DNA from: Flavobacterium sp. HJ-32-4
GTDB lineage: Bacteria; Bacteroidota; Bacteroidia; Flavobacteriales; Flavobacteriaceae
Assembly (NCBI RefSeq): GCF_022532105.1
Contig: NZ_CP092832.1
Span: 2,447,001-2,511,000 of the forward strand
Length of the DNA: 64,000 nucleotides
Direction: 5' to 3'
Both the position numbers and the translations under genes were made by a program. Below, in pieces: positions 34,280 to 41,597 of this stretch. Under the pieces are notes generated by a model, which saw only the letters and a list, made by a program, of their open reading frames with translations, was not told the DNA's origin and did no database searches. Position 1 is the stretch's first letter, and each line of letters starts with the position of its first letter.

Positions 34280-35233
34280 ATGAATCGCATTACCCAATTA
34301 TTTGGCATACAATACCCCATCATACAGGGTGGCATGATCTGGAACAGTGGCTGGCGCCTCGCGAGTGCCGTGAGCAACGCGGGTGGACTCGGACTCATCG
34401 GTGCCGGGTCGATGTATCCGGAGGTGCTACGGGAACATATCCATAAATGTAAGGCCGCAACTGACAAACCGTTCGGGGTCAACGTGCCGATGTTGTATCC
34501 GAACCTTGAGGAAATCCTGCAGATTATTGTCGAGGAAGGTGTTCGGATCGTCTTTACGTCGGCTGGAAACCCGAAGACGTATACGGCTTTCCTGAAGGAA
34601 AAAGGCATCACGGTGGTGCACGTCGTAAGCAGCAGCAAATTTGCGTTGAAGGCACAGGAAGCCGGCGTGGATGCTATTGTAGCGGAAGGTTTCGAGGCAG
34701 GCGGGCATAACGGGCGGGAGGAAAGTACCACACTTACGTTGATCCCGCAGGTGCGCCGCCACGTTTCCATTCCGCTGATTGCCGCCGGCGGTATCGCAAC
34801 CGGACGCGCGATGCTGGCCGCGATGGTACTGGGTGCGGATGGCGTGCAGATGGGCTCGCGTTTCGCTGCCTCTGAAGAAAGTTCCGCCCATGACAACTTT
34901 AAGCAATTGGTCGCCGGACTGGAAGAGGGTGGCACGCAACTTACGTTAAAGGAACTCGCACCGGTGCGATTAGTCAAAAATAAATTTTACGACGACCTTC
35001 ATGCGCTGTATGCCACGGGGCCTACGGTGGAAGAACTGAAAAACCTATTGGGCCGCGCGCGCGCCAAACGCGGTATGTTCGAAGGGGATTTGGTAGAAGG
35101 GGAACTTGAGATCGGACAGGTTTCAGGTCTTATAGACAAGGTATTACCTGTCGAAACGATTTTCGAGGAAGTCCTCGCGGAGTTTGAGCAGGCCCGACGT
35201 GAAGTCGCCGGACGCGATTTAATGTTCCCGTAA
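34280..35233 (+). CDS. nitronate monooxygenase / NPD-type FMN oxidoreductase
   Basis: 317 residues, TIM-barrel FMN protein. Signature motifs: YPIIQGGMIW near the N-terminus, GGLGLIGAGSM, HVVSSSKFALKAQEAGVDAIV, EGFEAGGHNG and the phosphate loop IAAGGIATGRAMLAAMVLGADGVQMGSRF (read in parts). Family members oxidise alkyl nitronates or act as enoyl reductases of the FabK kind. The EAGGHNG motif is shared by both branches, so exact activity is not fixed. It starts 1 bp after the protease stop, so it is probably co-transcribed. Confidence 0.88.
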   Translation: MNRITQLFGIQYPIIQGGMIWNSGWRLASAVSNAGGLGLIGAGSMYPEVLREHIHKCKAATDKPFGVNVPMLYPNLEEILQIIVEEGVRIVFTSAGNPKTYTAFLKEKGITVVHVVSSSKFALKAQEAGVDAIVAEGFEAGGHNGREESTTLTLIPQVRRHVSIPLIAAGGIATGRAMLAAMVLGADGVQMGSRFAASEESSAHDNFKQLVAGLEEGGTQLTLKELAPVRLVKNKFYDDLHALYATGPTVEELKNLLGRARAKRGMFEGDLVEGELEIGQVSGLIDKVLPVETIFEEVLAEFEQARREVAGRDLMFP

Positions 35234-35277
35234 CGTTTTGCTGCGCGCGAAAGCGTACCTTTCAGGAAAACCACGCG

Positions 35278-35436
35278 ATGAACCTAGCTGTTATTATCGT
35301 CGTCGGGTTAGCTGCCATAGGGTTGGTCGTATGGATGATACGGCGAAATGCCGCTGATCGCAAAATATATGAGCGCTCAGAAAACGCCGTACCGACCCTG
35401 TCTGAGACCGAACCTGACGAGGAGTCCGAAACCTGA
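35278..35436 (+). CDS. small single-span membrane protein
   Basis: 52 residues: N-terminal membrane span LAVIIVVGLAAIGLVVWMI, a basic RRNAADRK stop-transfer and an acidic tail SETEPDEES. It lies 44 bp after the nitronate monooxygenase and 3 bp from the lysA stop on the other strand. Small proteins of this plan are common in flavobacteria; function unknown. The clear span and charge pattern favour a real gene over chance. Confidence 0.6.
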   Translation: MNLAVIIVVGLAAIGLVVWMIRRNAADRKIYERSENAVPTLSETEPDEESET

Positions 35437-35439
35437 CGT

Positions 35440-36645
35440 TTACAATTCTACAAGTACTTGATGACGCAGCAGGTCGTCGAAGTTTTCGCGTTCGCGGATG
35501 AGTGCTGCCTGTCCGTTTCGCCACAATACTTCGGCCGGACGGTAGCGGGAATTGTAATTGGATGACATTGAGAAGCAATAGGCGCCTGCATTGCGGAAAC
35601 ATAGGATGTCACCTTCTTTTATTTCCTGGATGCGACGGTTGTTCGCGAAGGTATCCGTCTCACAGATATACCCCACAACCGTATAAAAACGTTCTTTTCC
35701 TTTTGGGTTGGATACGTTTTCGATTTGGTGTTTCGAGCCGTAGAACATCGGACGGATCAGGTGGTTGAACCCGGTGTCGACGCCGGCAAACACCGTGGAT
35801 GTCGTTTGCTTGACCACATTGACTTTGGTAAGGAAGAAACCGGCTTCGCTCACCAGGAATTTTCCCGGTTCGAAGCAGAGGGTGAGGTCGCGACCGTATT
35901 CTTTCTCGAACGCGAGGAAACGTTTGGTCAGTTTTTTGCCGAGTTCCTCGATGTTGGTCGAAATATCATCTTTAGCATACGGTACTTTGAACCCGCTGCC
36001 AAAATCGATAAAATCCAACTCATGGAAATGACGGGCCGCGTCAAATAGTATTTCAGAAGCATATAGGAACACCTCAATATCCAGGATGTCGGACCCGGTG
36101 TGCATGTGGATGCCGTTGATGTGCATACCGGTGTTTTCCACAATTCGCAGCACGTGGGGCATCTGGTGGATAGAAATCCCGAATTTGCTGTCTATATGGC
36201 CGACGGAAATGTTGGAGTTACCGCCCGCCATTACGTGCGGATTGATCCGGATGCAGACCGGGATGGTGGGGTGTTTGGCACCAAAATGCTCGAGGATAGA
36301 CAGGTTGTCGATGTTCACCTGCACACCCAGCATGGCCACCTCTTCGATTTCTTCAAACGACACGCCGTTGGGTGTATACATGATGGCTTCGGGTGGAAAT
36401 CCGGCGTGGAGTCCCAGTTGTACTTCCTGTAGCGAAACCGTGTCGAGTCCGCCGCCGAGTTTCTTAAACAATGCCAATACACTTATATTGGACAACGCCT
36501 TTACCGCATAGTGGATACGCAGCCGCGGTACTTTCGCAAAGGCGTTCGCCAGGCGGTGGTACTGCGATTCGATTTTATCGGCGTCGTATACGTAAAGGGG
36601 ACTGCCGTAGGTTTCGGCAAGCTGTAGTAAAAAGTTTGGCTGCAT
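35440..36645 (-). CDS. lysA: diaminopimelate decarboxylase
   Basis: 401 residues, fold-type III PLP enzyme. PLP-binding Lys49 in HYAVKAL, the HIGS-type motif as HMHTGSDI, the glycine-rich phosphate site DFGSGFKVPY, EPGKFLV, and the C-terminal CETDTFANNR and NAGAYCFSMSSNYNSR. It decarboxylates meso-diaminopimelate to lysine, the last step of lysine synthesis. Length typical for Bacteroidota. A TAnnTTTG box and a long palindrome lie upstream (listed). Confidence 0.97.
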   Translation of the reverse strand: MQPNFLLQLAETYGSPLYVYDADKIESQYHRLANAFAKVPRLRIHYAVKALSNISVLALFKKLGGGLDTVSLQEVQLGLHAGFPPEAIMYTPNGVSFEEIEEVAMLGVQVNIDNLSILEHFGAKHPTIPVCIRINPHVMAGGNSNISVGHIDSKFGISIHQMPHVLRIVENTGMHINGIHMHTGSDILDIEVFLYASEILFDAARHFHELDFIDFGSGFKVPYAKDDISTNIEELGKKLTKRFLAFEKEYGRDLTLCFEPGKFLVSEAGFFLTKVNVVKQTTSTVFAGVDTGFNHLIRPMFYGSKHQIENVSNPKGKERFYTVVGYICETDTFANNRRIQEIKEGDILCFRNAGAYCFSMSSNYNSRYRPAEVLWRNGQAALIRERENFDDLLRHQVLVEL

Positions 36646-36666
36646 CGTTCCGTTTCGTTAGGACCG

Positions 36667-36674
36667 CAAAGGTA
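36667..36674 (-). promoter_or_regulatory. lysA -7 box
   Basis: TACCTTTG on the minus strand, 21 bp before the lysA ATG, fits TAnnTTTG exactly. Confidence 0.55.
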
Positions 36675-36718
36675 ACGCAGTGGGAACGAGGCAGCCAAGA
36701 GCTGGATAAAAAATCACA

Positions 36719-36741
36719 AAATATAACAAATTGTTATATTT
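36719..36741. promoter_or_regulatory. 23-bp perfect AT-rich palindrome upstream of lysA
   Basis: AAATATAACAA and TTGTTATATTT around a single A. It lies 45 bp upstream of the lysA -7 box and 3 bp past the end of the next lipoprotein gene. It could be an operator or a terminator stem for that gene; no loop and no GC content argue for the former. Confidence 0.5.
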
Positions 36742-36744
36742 CGA

Positions 36745-37176
36745 TCATTGTGCGGGTTGGGCCATCCGTTGGAAAGAGAAGGTGTAACCGTCGGCATAGG
36801 TATTACTGACGGTGAGCCCATTTGTGGTGAACGTATAACAGCCATAGTCAACGCCATCGACTTTCAGGACGGTTTCGCACAGGTCGGACATTTCAGATGC
36901 TTCGACGCTGTAGGTATAGATACCCGTGTCAGGCCCGTCATACGCCATCGGGTCGACGTTATTATTGACGATGGTAACGGTGTTGTTCGACGGATTGAAC
37001 GACCAGGTAATGAGTCCGGGATCGTATTCATACGAACCGCCCGCGATCGAACCCGACGCCTGGGTGAGTTGGTAGATACCGGTGAAGTCGGCCTCTGGAT
37101 TCGCACTGTCGTCGTCGGAGCACGAGAACAGCAGGGCGCCGCAGGCAAGTGGCAGGAGAAACAGTAACTTTTTCAT
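36745..37176 (-). CDS. small lipoprotein, unknown function
   Basis: 143 residues. Lipobox LLFSCSDDD with Cys19, then FTGIYQLTQASGSIAGG, a lipocalin-like opening strand, and a C-terminal YTFSFQRM strand. Beta-rich single domain. Two Cys residues (in SDLCETVLK and DYGCYTF) may form a disulphide. No family assigned. It is a single leftward gene between sucC and lysA. Confidence 0.75.
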   Translation of the reverse strand: MKKLLFLLPLACGALLFSCSDDDSANPEADFTGIYQLTQASGSIAGGSYEYDPGLITWSFNPSNNTVTIVNNNVDPMAYDGPDTGIYTYSVEASEMSDLCETVLKVDGVDYGCYTFTTNGLTVSNTYADGYTFSFQRMAQPAQ

Positions 37177-37504
37177 AGTGTTTTATTGGTTAGTCCGGTG
37201 TTCCGGAGTTGGTTTCAACCAAAAGATGCAAACGTTGAAAAAGGTTGCGTCGAAGAACAAAGCCCCAGCCCCGATGGCAGCGGAAAGCCCACAGCCGGGG
37301 CGACCTGCTTTTTTCGGACGGCCCGCAGCGACCAACGGAAGCTCGTGGGGCGCCGGTAAAAAAGCGGTCGCGGCGGCGCGGACTTGCAGCGGACAGCGGG
37401 AATTGCTGCCGAATTAAAAAAATCGTGAAAAAGGCGCGGGAAAACTGCGGAAAATGTGCGGCCCATTCCGTATTTTTGTGCCACTTTACACAAAATCCTA
37501 ACAG
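37177..37504. other. GC-rich leader between the lipoprotein and sucC
   Basis: 328 bp without a convincing gene; open frames in it are antisense or out-of-frame extensions of sucC. It contains CCCCAGCCCCG (37260s) and, about 40 bp on, CCGGGGC, which could pair, and the sucC -7 box at its right end. Confidence 0.5.
37471..37478 (+). promoter_or_regulatory. sucC -7 box
   Basis: TATTTTTG, an exact TAnnTTTG match 26 bp before the sucC ATG. No -33 TTG is visible. Confidence 0.5.
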
Positions 37505-38698
37505 ATGAACATACACGAATACCAAGGTAAGGAGATCCTCGCGGGCTACGGCGTGCGCGTGCAGCGCGGGATCGTGGCGAACAATCCTGCGGAAGCCGTT
37601 GCGGCCGCGAAGCAACTCACGGCAGAGACCGGCACCGGCTGGCATGTGGTGAAGGCGCAGATCCATGCCGGAGGGCGTGGCAAAGGCGGTGGCGTGAAGC
37701 TGGCGAAGAACCTTCAGCAAGTGGAGGAACTGGCCGAGCAGATCATCGGCATGAACCTGGTGACGCCGCAAACACCGCCGGAAGGCAAGAAAGTGCATAA
37801 AGTGCTGATTGCCGAGGATGTGTATTACCCTGGTGAGAGTGAGACATCGGAATTCTATATGTCGGTATTGCTCAACCGTGCGAAAGGACGGAACATGATC
37901 ATGTATTCGACCGAAGGCGGTATGGATATCGAAGAAGTAGCGGAGCACCATCCGGACAAGATCTTCACTGTGGAAATCGACCCGGCCGTGGGGCTGCAGG
38001 CGTTCCAGGCGCGGAAGATTGCGTTTGACCTCGGACTTTCGGGCAATGCCTTCAAGGAAATGGTGAAGTTCGTGGATGCATTGTACAATGCCTACATCGG
38101 CAGCGACGCCTCGATGTTTGAAATCAACCCGGTGTTGAAGACATCCGATAATAAAATCCTTGCAGTTGATGCGAAAGTAAACATCGACGATAATGCGTTG
38201 TACCGTCAGGCGAAAATCGCTGAGATGCGCGACGTGCGTGAGGAGAACCCGATTGAAGTGGAGGCGAAGGAAGTAGGCCTGAACTATGTAGACCTCGACG
38301 GTACGGTAGGATGTATGGTAAACGGCGCCGGACTTGCGATGGCGACGATGGACCTTATCAAATATGCGGGCTTTGAGCCGGCGAACTTCCTTGACGTGGG
38401 CGGAACTGCGGATGCGAAACGTGTGGAAACGGCCTTCCGTATCATTTTGCGTGATCCGAACGTAAAGGCGATCCTGATCAACATCTTTGGTGGTATCGTT
38501 CGTTGTGACCGTGTGGCGCAGGGTGTAATCGATGCGTATAAGAACATGGGCGACACCATTAAAGTGCCGATCATTGTACGTCTTCAGGGAACGAATGCCG
38601 AATTAGCGAAAGAAATGATCGACAATTCGGGTATGCCGATTTTGTCGGCGGTTCAGTTCCAGGAAGCAGCGGACCAGGTAAAAGCGGCGTTGAGTTAA
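37505..38698 (+). CDS. sucC: succinyl-CoA synthetase (ADP-forming), beta subunit
   Basis: 397 residues, normal length. N-terminal ATP-grasp (MNIHEYQGKEILAGYGV, KAQIHAGGRGKGGGVKLAK) and C-terminal CoA-ligase domain (LDVGGTADAKRVETAF, ILINIFGGIVRCD). It makes succinate and ATP (or GTP) from succinyl-CoA in the TCA cycle with SucD, whose gene is not adjacent here. A strong terminator follows 24 bp after the stop. Confidence 0.98.
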   Translation: MNIHEYQGKEILAGYGVRVQRGIVANNPAEAVAAAKQLTAETGTGWHVVKAQIHAGGRGKGGGVKLAKNLQQVEELAEQIIGMNLVTPQTPPEGKKVHKVLIAEDVYYPGESETSEFYMSVLLNRAKGRNMIMYSTEGGMDIEEVAEHHPDKIFTVEIDPAVGLQAFQARKIAFDLGLSGNAFKEMVKFVDALYNAYIGSDASMFEINPVLKTSDNKILAVDAKVNIDDNALYRQAKIAEMRDVREENPIEVEAKEVGLNYVDLDGTVGCMVNGAGLAMATMDLIKYAGFEPANFLDVGGTADAKRVETAFRIILRDPNVKAILINIFGGIVRCDRVAQGVIDAYKNMGDTIKVPIIVRLQGTNAELAKEMIDNSGMPILSAVQFQEAADQVKAALS

Positions 38699-38722
38699 TC
38701 GACGGCGTTATATATAAAGAAG

Positions 38723-38749
38723 AATCCCGGTGAAAACCGGGATTTTTTT
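38723..38749 (+). terminator. rho-independent terminator of sucC
   Basis: Stem AATCCCGG (38723-38730) and CCGGGATT (38737-38744), loop TGAAAA, then T run to 38749. Confidence 0.93.
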
Positions 38750-39122
38750 ATTCTGCCTGTACGATATGACCGTGGACGATGCGCCAGGCACGACCATCGA
38801 AACGCCAGACGCGGGTGGTGCGCATGCGCGAACCGAATTCGATGTCGCGGTAGACGCCTTTTCGTTCTTCGAGTGTATTGACGATTACCACCGATGTGTA
38901 GTCGGTTACGTGTTGCTGGAGGACCTTAATGGTATGGACGCGCATAACGCCGACATGGGACATTGGGATGTTGTCGACGCCTAAGAAAAATTCGCCGTAT
39001 GCACTTACTACGGTAATGTTGGGGGCTACCATATTCCGAATCGCGTCGGCATCACCTGCTATGAACGCGCATAGCAGTCGCTCTTCGGCTTCCTTTACGA
39101 GGTGGACGTGTGTTTTTGGCAT
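38748..39122 (-). CDS. SnoaL/NTF2-like small protein
   Basis: 124 residues of the NTF2-like cone fold: an N-terminal helix AEERLLCAFIAGDADAIRNM, then strands NITVVSAYGEFF, MRTTRVWRFDGRAWRIVHGH. Family DUF4440/SnoaL_3. These act as small isomerase-type enzymes or binding proteins; the role here is unknown. Single gene, convergent with sucC and sharing its terminator region. The gap 39123-39331 upstream shows nothing. Confidence 0.75.
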   Translation of the reverse strand: MPKTHVHLVKEAEERLLCAFIAGDADAIRNMVAPNITVVSAYGEFFLGVDNIPMSHVGVMRVHTIKVLQQHVTDYTSVVIVNTLEERKGVYRDIEFGSRMRTTRVWRFDGRAWRIVHGHIVQAE

Positions 39123-39331
39123 GCATTCTTTGGCTCCGCTTTGTAAGCCAGTTTCATTATCATTATCAACCCGCCAAAGCGATCGGGCAGCCCTTTCCGC
39201 CTTCTATCGGTGGCCGGAAACGGGGATGTTACTTGTGTAACAATCGAAAAGCGAAATACCCTACCTCCTTAATCTAAAAAAAGTTTCGTTATACGAACAA
39301 TTCACAAATGATGAGGCAATTAGCGGGCATT

Positions 39332-39733
39332 TTACGTATTCTTCGGCGTTTTCTTGCCGTTTTTGAAACGTACATTTTCTACTACCGGGGTCTTCTTCGC
39401 ATTCCGGGGTTTGGACGCCGGTTTTTTGGAGGCGGGTGCTTTTGGTGTGGGAGTAGTGGGTTTTTTAGCCTTCGGTGCCGTTGCGGCCAGCACGGTTTTG
39501 GGATCTTTCGGCGCCTCGCGTGGACCCCGCAGATGGAGGACGAGTCCGTTGAGGAAGTTACGCAACACCTGGTCGCCGCAGGAAACGTATTTCGGGTGAT
39601 CGGCGTTGCGGAAGAAATTCCCGACTTCTCCTTTTGAAATCCGGAAGTCTACCAGTTCGAGTATCTCGACGATCTGGTCGTCGCGCAGCTGCAGGGCTAC
39701 CCGCAGTTTTTTCAATATATCGTTGTTATCCAT
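39332..39733 (-). CDS. DUF1456 (YehS-like) protein with Lys/Pro/Ala-rich tail
   Basis: 133 residues. Residues 1-75 form one DUF1456 repeat (NNDILKKLRVALQLRDDQI and ISKGEVGNFFRNADHPKY); the normal family protein has two such repeats in about 150 residues. Here the second half is a low-complexity basic tail (KAKKPTTPTPKAPASKKPAS), as in flavobacterial members. Role unknown. 8 bp upstream of it (on the minus strand) is the esterase gene end. Confidence 0.85.
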   Translation of the reverse strand: MDNNDILKKLRVALQLRDDQIVEILELVDFRISKGEVGNFFRNADHPKYVSCGDQVLRNFLNGLVLHLRGPREAPKDPKTVLAATAPKAKKPTTPTPKAPASKKPASKPRNAKKTPVVENVRFKNGKKTPKNT

Positions 39734-39741
39734 AGTCGTAT

Positions 39742-40545
39742 TTAATAGAGCCAGAGAATCGCGTTGCGAAATCCCTCGCGCCAGAGTTTTTCGTTGTGTT
39801 TGCCGCCTTTTACGACGACTTTATTGGTGAGTTTTTCGCAGTAACAGCGTTTGGTGTCGAGTAGGCGCACCATACGGTCGACGTCGGGGACCATTTCCTC
39901 GCTTTCGCTGTCGCCGCACAGGAAGTAGACCTTCATTCGGATCTTTTCCTGTTTTTCCGCCAGGTCATAGATGGCGTTGCTGAACCAGAAAGACGGTGAA
40001 AAGGCCAATACCTTGCCGAAAATGTCAGGATGTCGCAGCCCGGCGTAGAACGAGACGAGTCCGCCCAACGAGCTGCCCCCGATTGCCGTATTTTTTCGTG
40101 TCGTTTTCGTGCGGTACACCCGATCGATGTGTGGCTTCAGCGTCTGCACGATGAAATCGATATAGGCATCCGCGCCGCCGCCGCCGTATTTTTCGTGGGG
40201 GTAGGGCGTGAGTTCCGACAGTCGTTTCTCGCCGCCGTTTTCGATACCGACCACGATGATGTTGGCGTTCAGGCTGTCCAGCGTTTCGTCGACTTCCCAT
40301 TCGCCGGCAAACGACGTTTTGGTGTCAAACAGGTTCTGGGCGTCATGGAGGTATAAGACGGGATAGCGTTTCTTTTTATCAGAGGTGTAGGATTTCGGCA
40401 GGTAGAGCCAGATTTTACGCGGGCCGCCGAGTTGTGGGGCATCAATCGTAAAGGTTGAGACCCGGGGCGAGGCCGTGCTTCCCTGGGCGTGTACGCGAAC
40501 CATCACAAACACCAAAAGCGCGGTGAAGAGCAGAATGCGGATCAT
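39742..40545 (-). CDS. exported alpha/beta hydrolase, esterase D / enterochelin-esterase type
   Basis: 267 residues. Signal peptide 1-20 (LLFTALLVFVMVRVHAQ). IWLYLPKSYTSDKKKRYPVLYLHDAQNLF is the family opening; nucleophile Ser in IGGSSLGGLVS; acid in CGDSESEEMV region; His in VKGGKHNEKLW. Family members hydrolyse esters in siderophores or polysaccharide side chains. Substrate unknown. It precedes the DUF1456 gene by 8 bp and is divergent from the next gene. Confidence 0.85.
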   Translation of the reverse strand: MIRILLFTALLVFVMVRVHAQGSTASPRVSTFTIDAPQLGGPRKIWLYLPKSYTSDKKKRYPVLYLHDAQNLFDTKTSFAGEWEVDETLDSLNANIIVVGIENGGEKRLSELTPYPHEKYGGGGADAYIDFIVQTLKPHIDRVYRTKTTRKNTAIGGSSLGGLVSFYAGLRHPDIFGKVLAFSPSFWFSNAIYDLAEKQEKIRMKVYFLCGDSESEEMVPDVDRMVRLLDTKRCYCEKLTNKVVVKGGKHNEKLWREGFRNAILWLY

Positions 40546-40586
40546 GGAAGGTGATTTGTGTATTTTTGCTAAAAGTACGTAAATCG

Positions 40587-40988
40587 ATGGAGAACTACGA
40601 AGAAAGAATCAGCCTGTTGCACGATATGATTGCCTTTTCGGTCGTCGACGGCATGTTACATAAAAAGGAGTACGATTTCCTTTGGATGATCGCAAACGAC
40701 CTGGGAATTGACAAGTCTACGTTTGATGGGATGTTCCACCGGGAAGAATACCCGACCGTGATACGTTCGGAGTTCGAGCGCATCAAGCAGTTTTACCGGT
40801 TGGCGTTGCTGATGCATATCGACGGTATCCTGCATGAAAAGGAAGAAACGACCCTTGCGCAGGCATGTATCAACATGGGGCTTAATCCCGCGGCGACGCG
40901 ACGCATCCTGCACCTTATGAAGCAATCACCGGATCGGGTGGTAGACGCGGACACCCTGTTTGCTGCTTTTCGCGCACAACAAAACTAA
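40587..40988 (+). CDS. TerB-like helical protein
   Basis: 133 residues from the ATG at 40587; an in-frame ATG at 40551 adds twelve residues that overlap the divergent promoter region and is less likely. All-helical with SLLHDMIAFSVVDGMLHKKEYDFLWMIANDLG and, 70 residues on, ALLMHIDGILHEKEETTLAQ, the paired DG..H..E pattern of TerB-fold proteins that bind metal at the cytoplasmic membrane. Function uncharacterised; tellurite resistance should not be inferred. Confidence 0.75.
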   Translation: MENYEERISLLHDMIAFSVVDGMLHKKEYDFLWMIANDLGIDKSTFDGMFHREEYPTVIRSEFERIKQFYRLALLMHIDGILHEKEETTLAQACINMGLNPAATRRILHLMKQSPDRVVDADTLFAAFRAQQN

Positions 40989-41002
40989 CAATACGCCATT
41001 TT

Positions 41003-41016
41003 GACACAATTTTGTC
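41003..41016. promoter_or_regulatory. imperfect dyad before hsp20
   Basis: GACA (41003-41006) and TGTC (41013-41016) around CAATTT, 12 of 14 positions symmetric. A heat-shock regulator site is possible but unproven. Confidence 0.25.
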
Positions 41017-41091
41017 GTTAAACGCATGTAAATCGGACTTTATGTCTGGTTTCGTAGGGATGGAATATCGTTTGTAAAGAGAACGGCAACA

Positions 41092-41544
41092 ATGTCAAAC
41101 TTAAATAACAACGATATGAATATGGTTAAGCGCACAAACGGTACCTGGTTTCCTTCTTTTTTGGATGACGTATTGCGTCCGGATTTTCTGGGGGGCGTAC
41201 AAAGTTTCCATCCGTTAACTCCGGCGGTCAATATCCGCGAAACCGACACAGCCTTTTTCATTGAGGTCGCCGTACCCGGCAAAAAGAAAGAGGATATCAA
41301 ACTGGAAGTCGACAAGAACATCCTGACGATTTCGTCCGAAGAGCAAACCCAGCATGAAGAGATCAACGAACGCTATACGCGCCGTGAGTTTGCGTATGGC
41401 AGTTTCCGTCGTTCGTTCACCCTGCCTAAGACGGTGAGCGACGACCAGATAGAGGCGTCATATGAAGCGGGTGTCCTGAAGCTGACCCTGCCGAAACGCC
41501 TCGAAGCGTTGCCGAAGCCGAAGCGTACTATTGAGATCGGCTAA
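41092..41544 (+). CDS. small heat-shock protein Hsp20 (alpha-crystallin type)
   Basis: 150 residues. Alpha-crystallin domain about 45-135: VNIRETDTAFFIEVAVPGKKKEDIKLEVDKNILTI (in parts), RREFAYGSFRRSFTLP, and the AxxxxGVLxLxLPK signature as ASYEAGVLKLTLPK. It is an ATP-independent holdase. Start: ATGs at 41092 and 41116 are both possible; the second gives the usual MNMVKRTNG N-terminus. A bidirectional terminator follows. Confidence 0.95.
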   Translation: MSNLNNNDMNMVKRTNGTWFPSFLDDVLRPDFLGGVQSFHPLTPAVNIRETDTAFFIEVAVPGKKKEDIKLEVDKNILTISSEEQTQHEEINERYTRREFAYGSFRRSFTLPKTVSDDQIEASYEAGVLKLTLPKRLEALPKPKRTIEIG

Positions 41545-41570
41545 TACAATAGGTTTCTTATAATTCGTGA

Positions 41571-41596
41571 AAAAGCTCCCGATTGGGAGCTTTTTT
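41571..41596. terminator. bidirectional terminator between hsp20 and uvrB
   Basis: Stem AAAAGCTCCC (41571-41580) and GGGAGCTTTT (41585-41594) with loop GATT; T runs on both strands. It ends hsp20 (+) and uvrB (-). Confidence 0.93.
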
Positions 41597-41597
41597 G

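Noticed and set aside
37190..37951. 253-codon minus-strand frame upstream of and inside sucC
   Set aside because: Overlaps the first 450 bp of sucC in antisense; low-complexity His/Arg-rich product.
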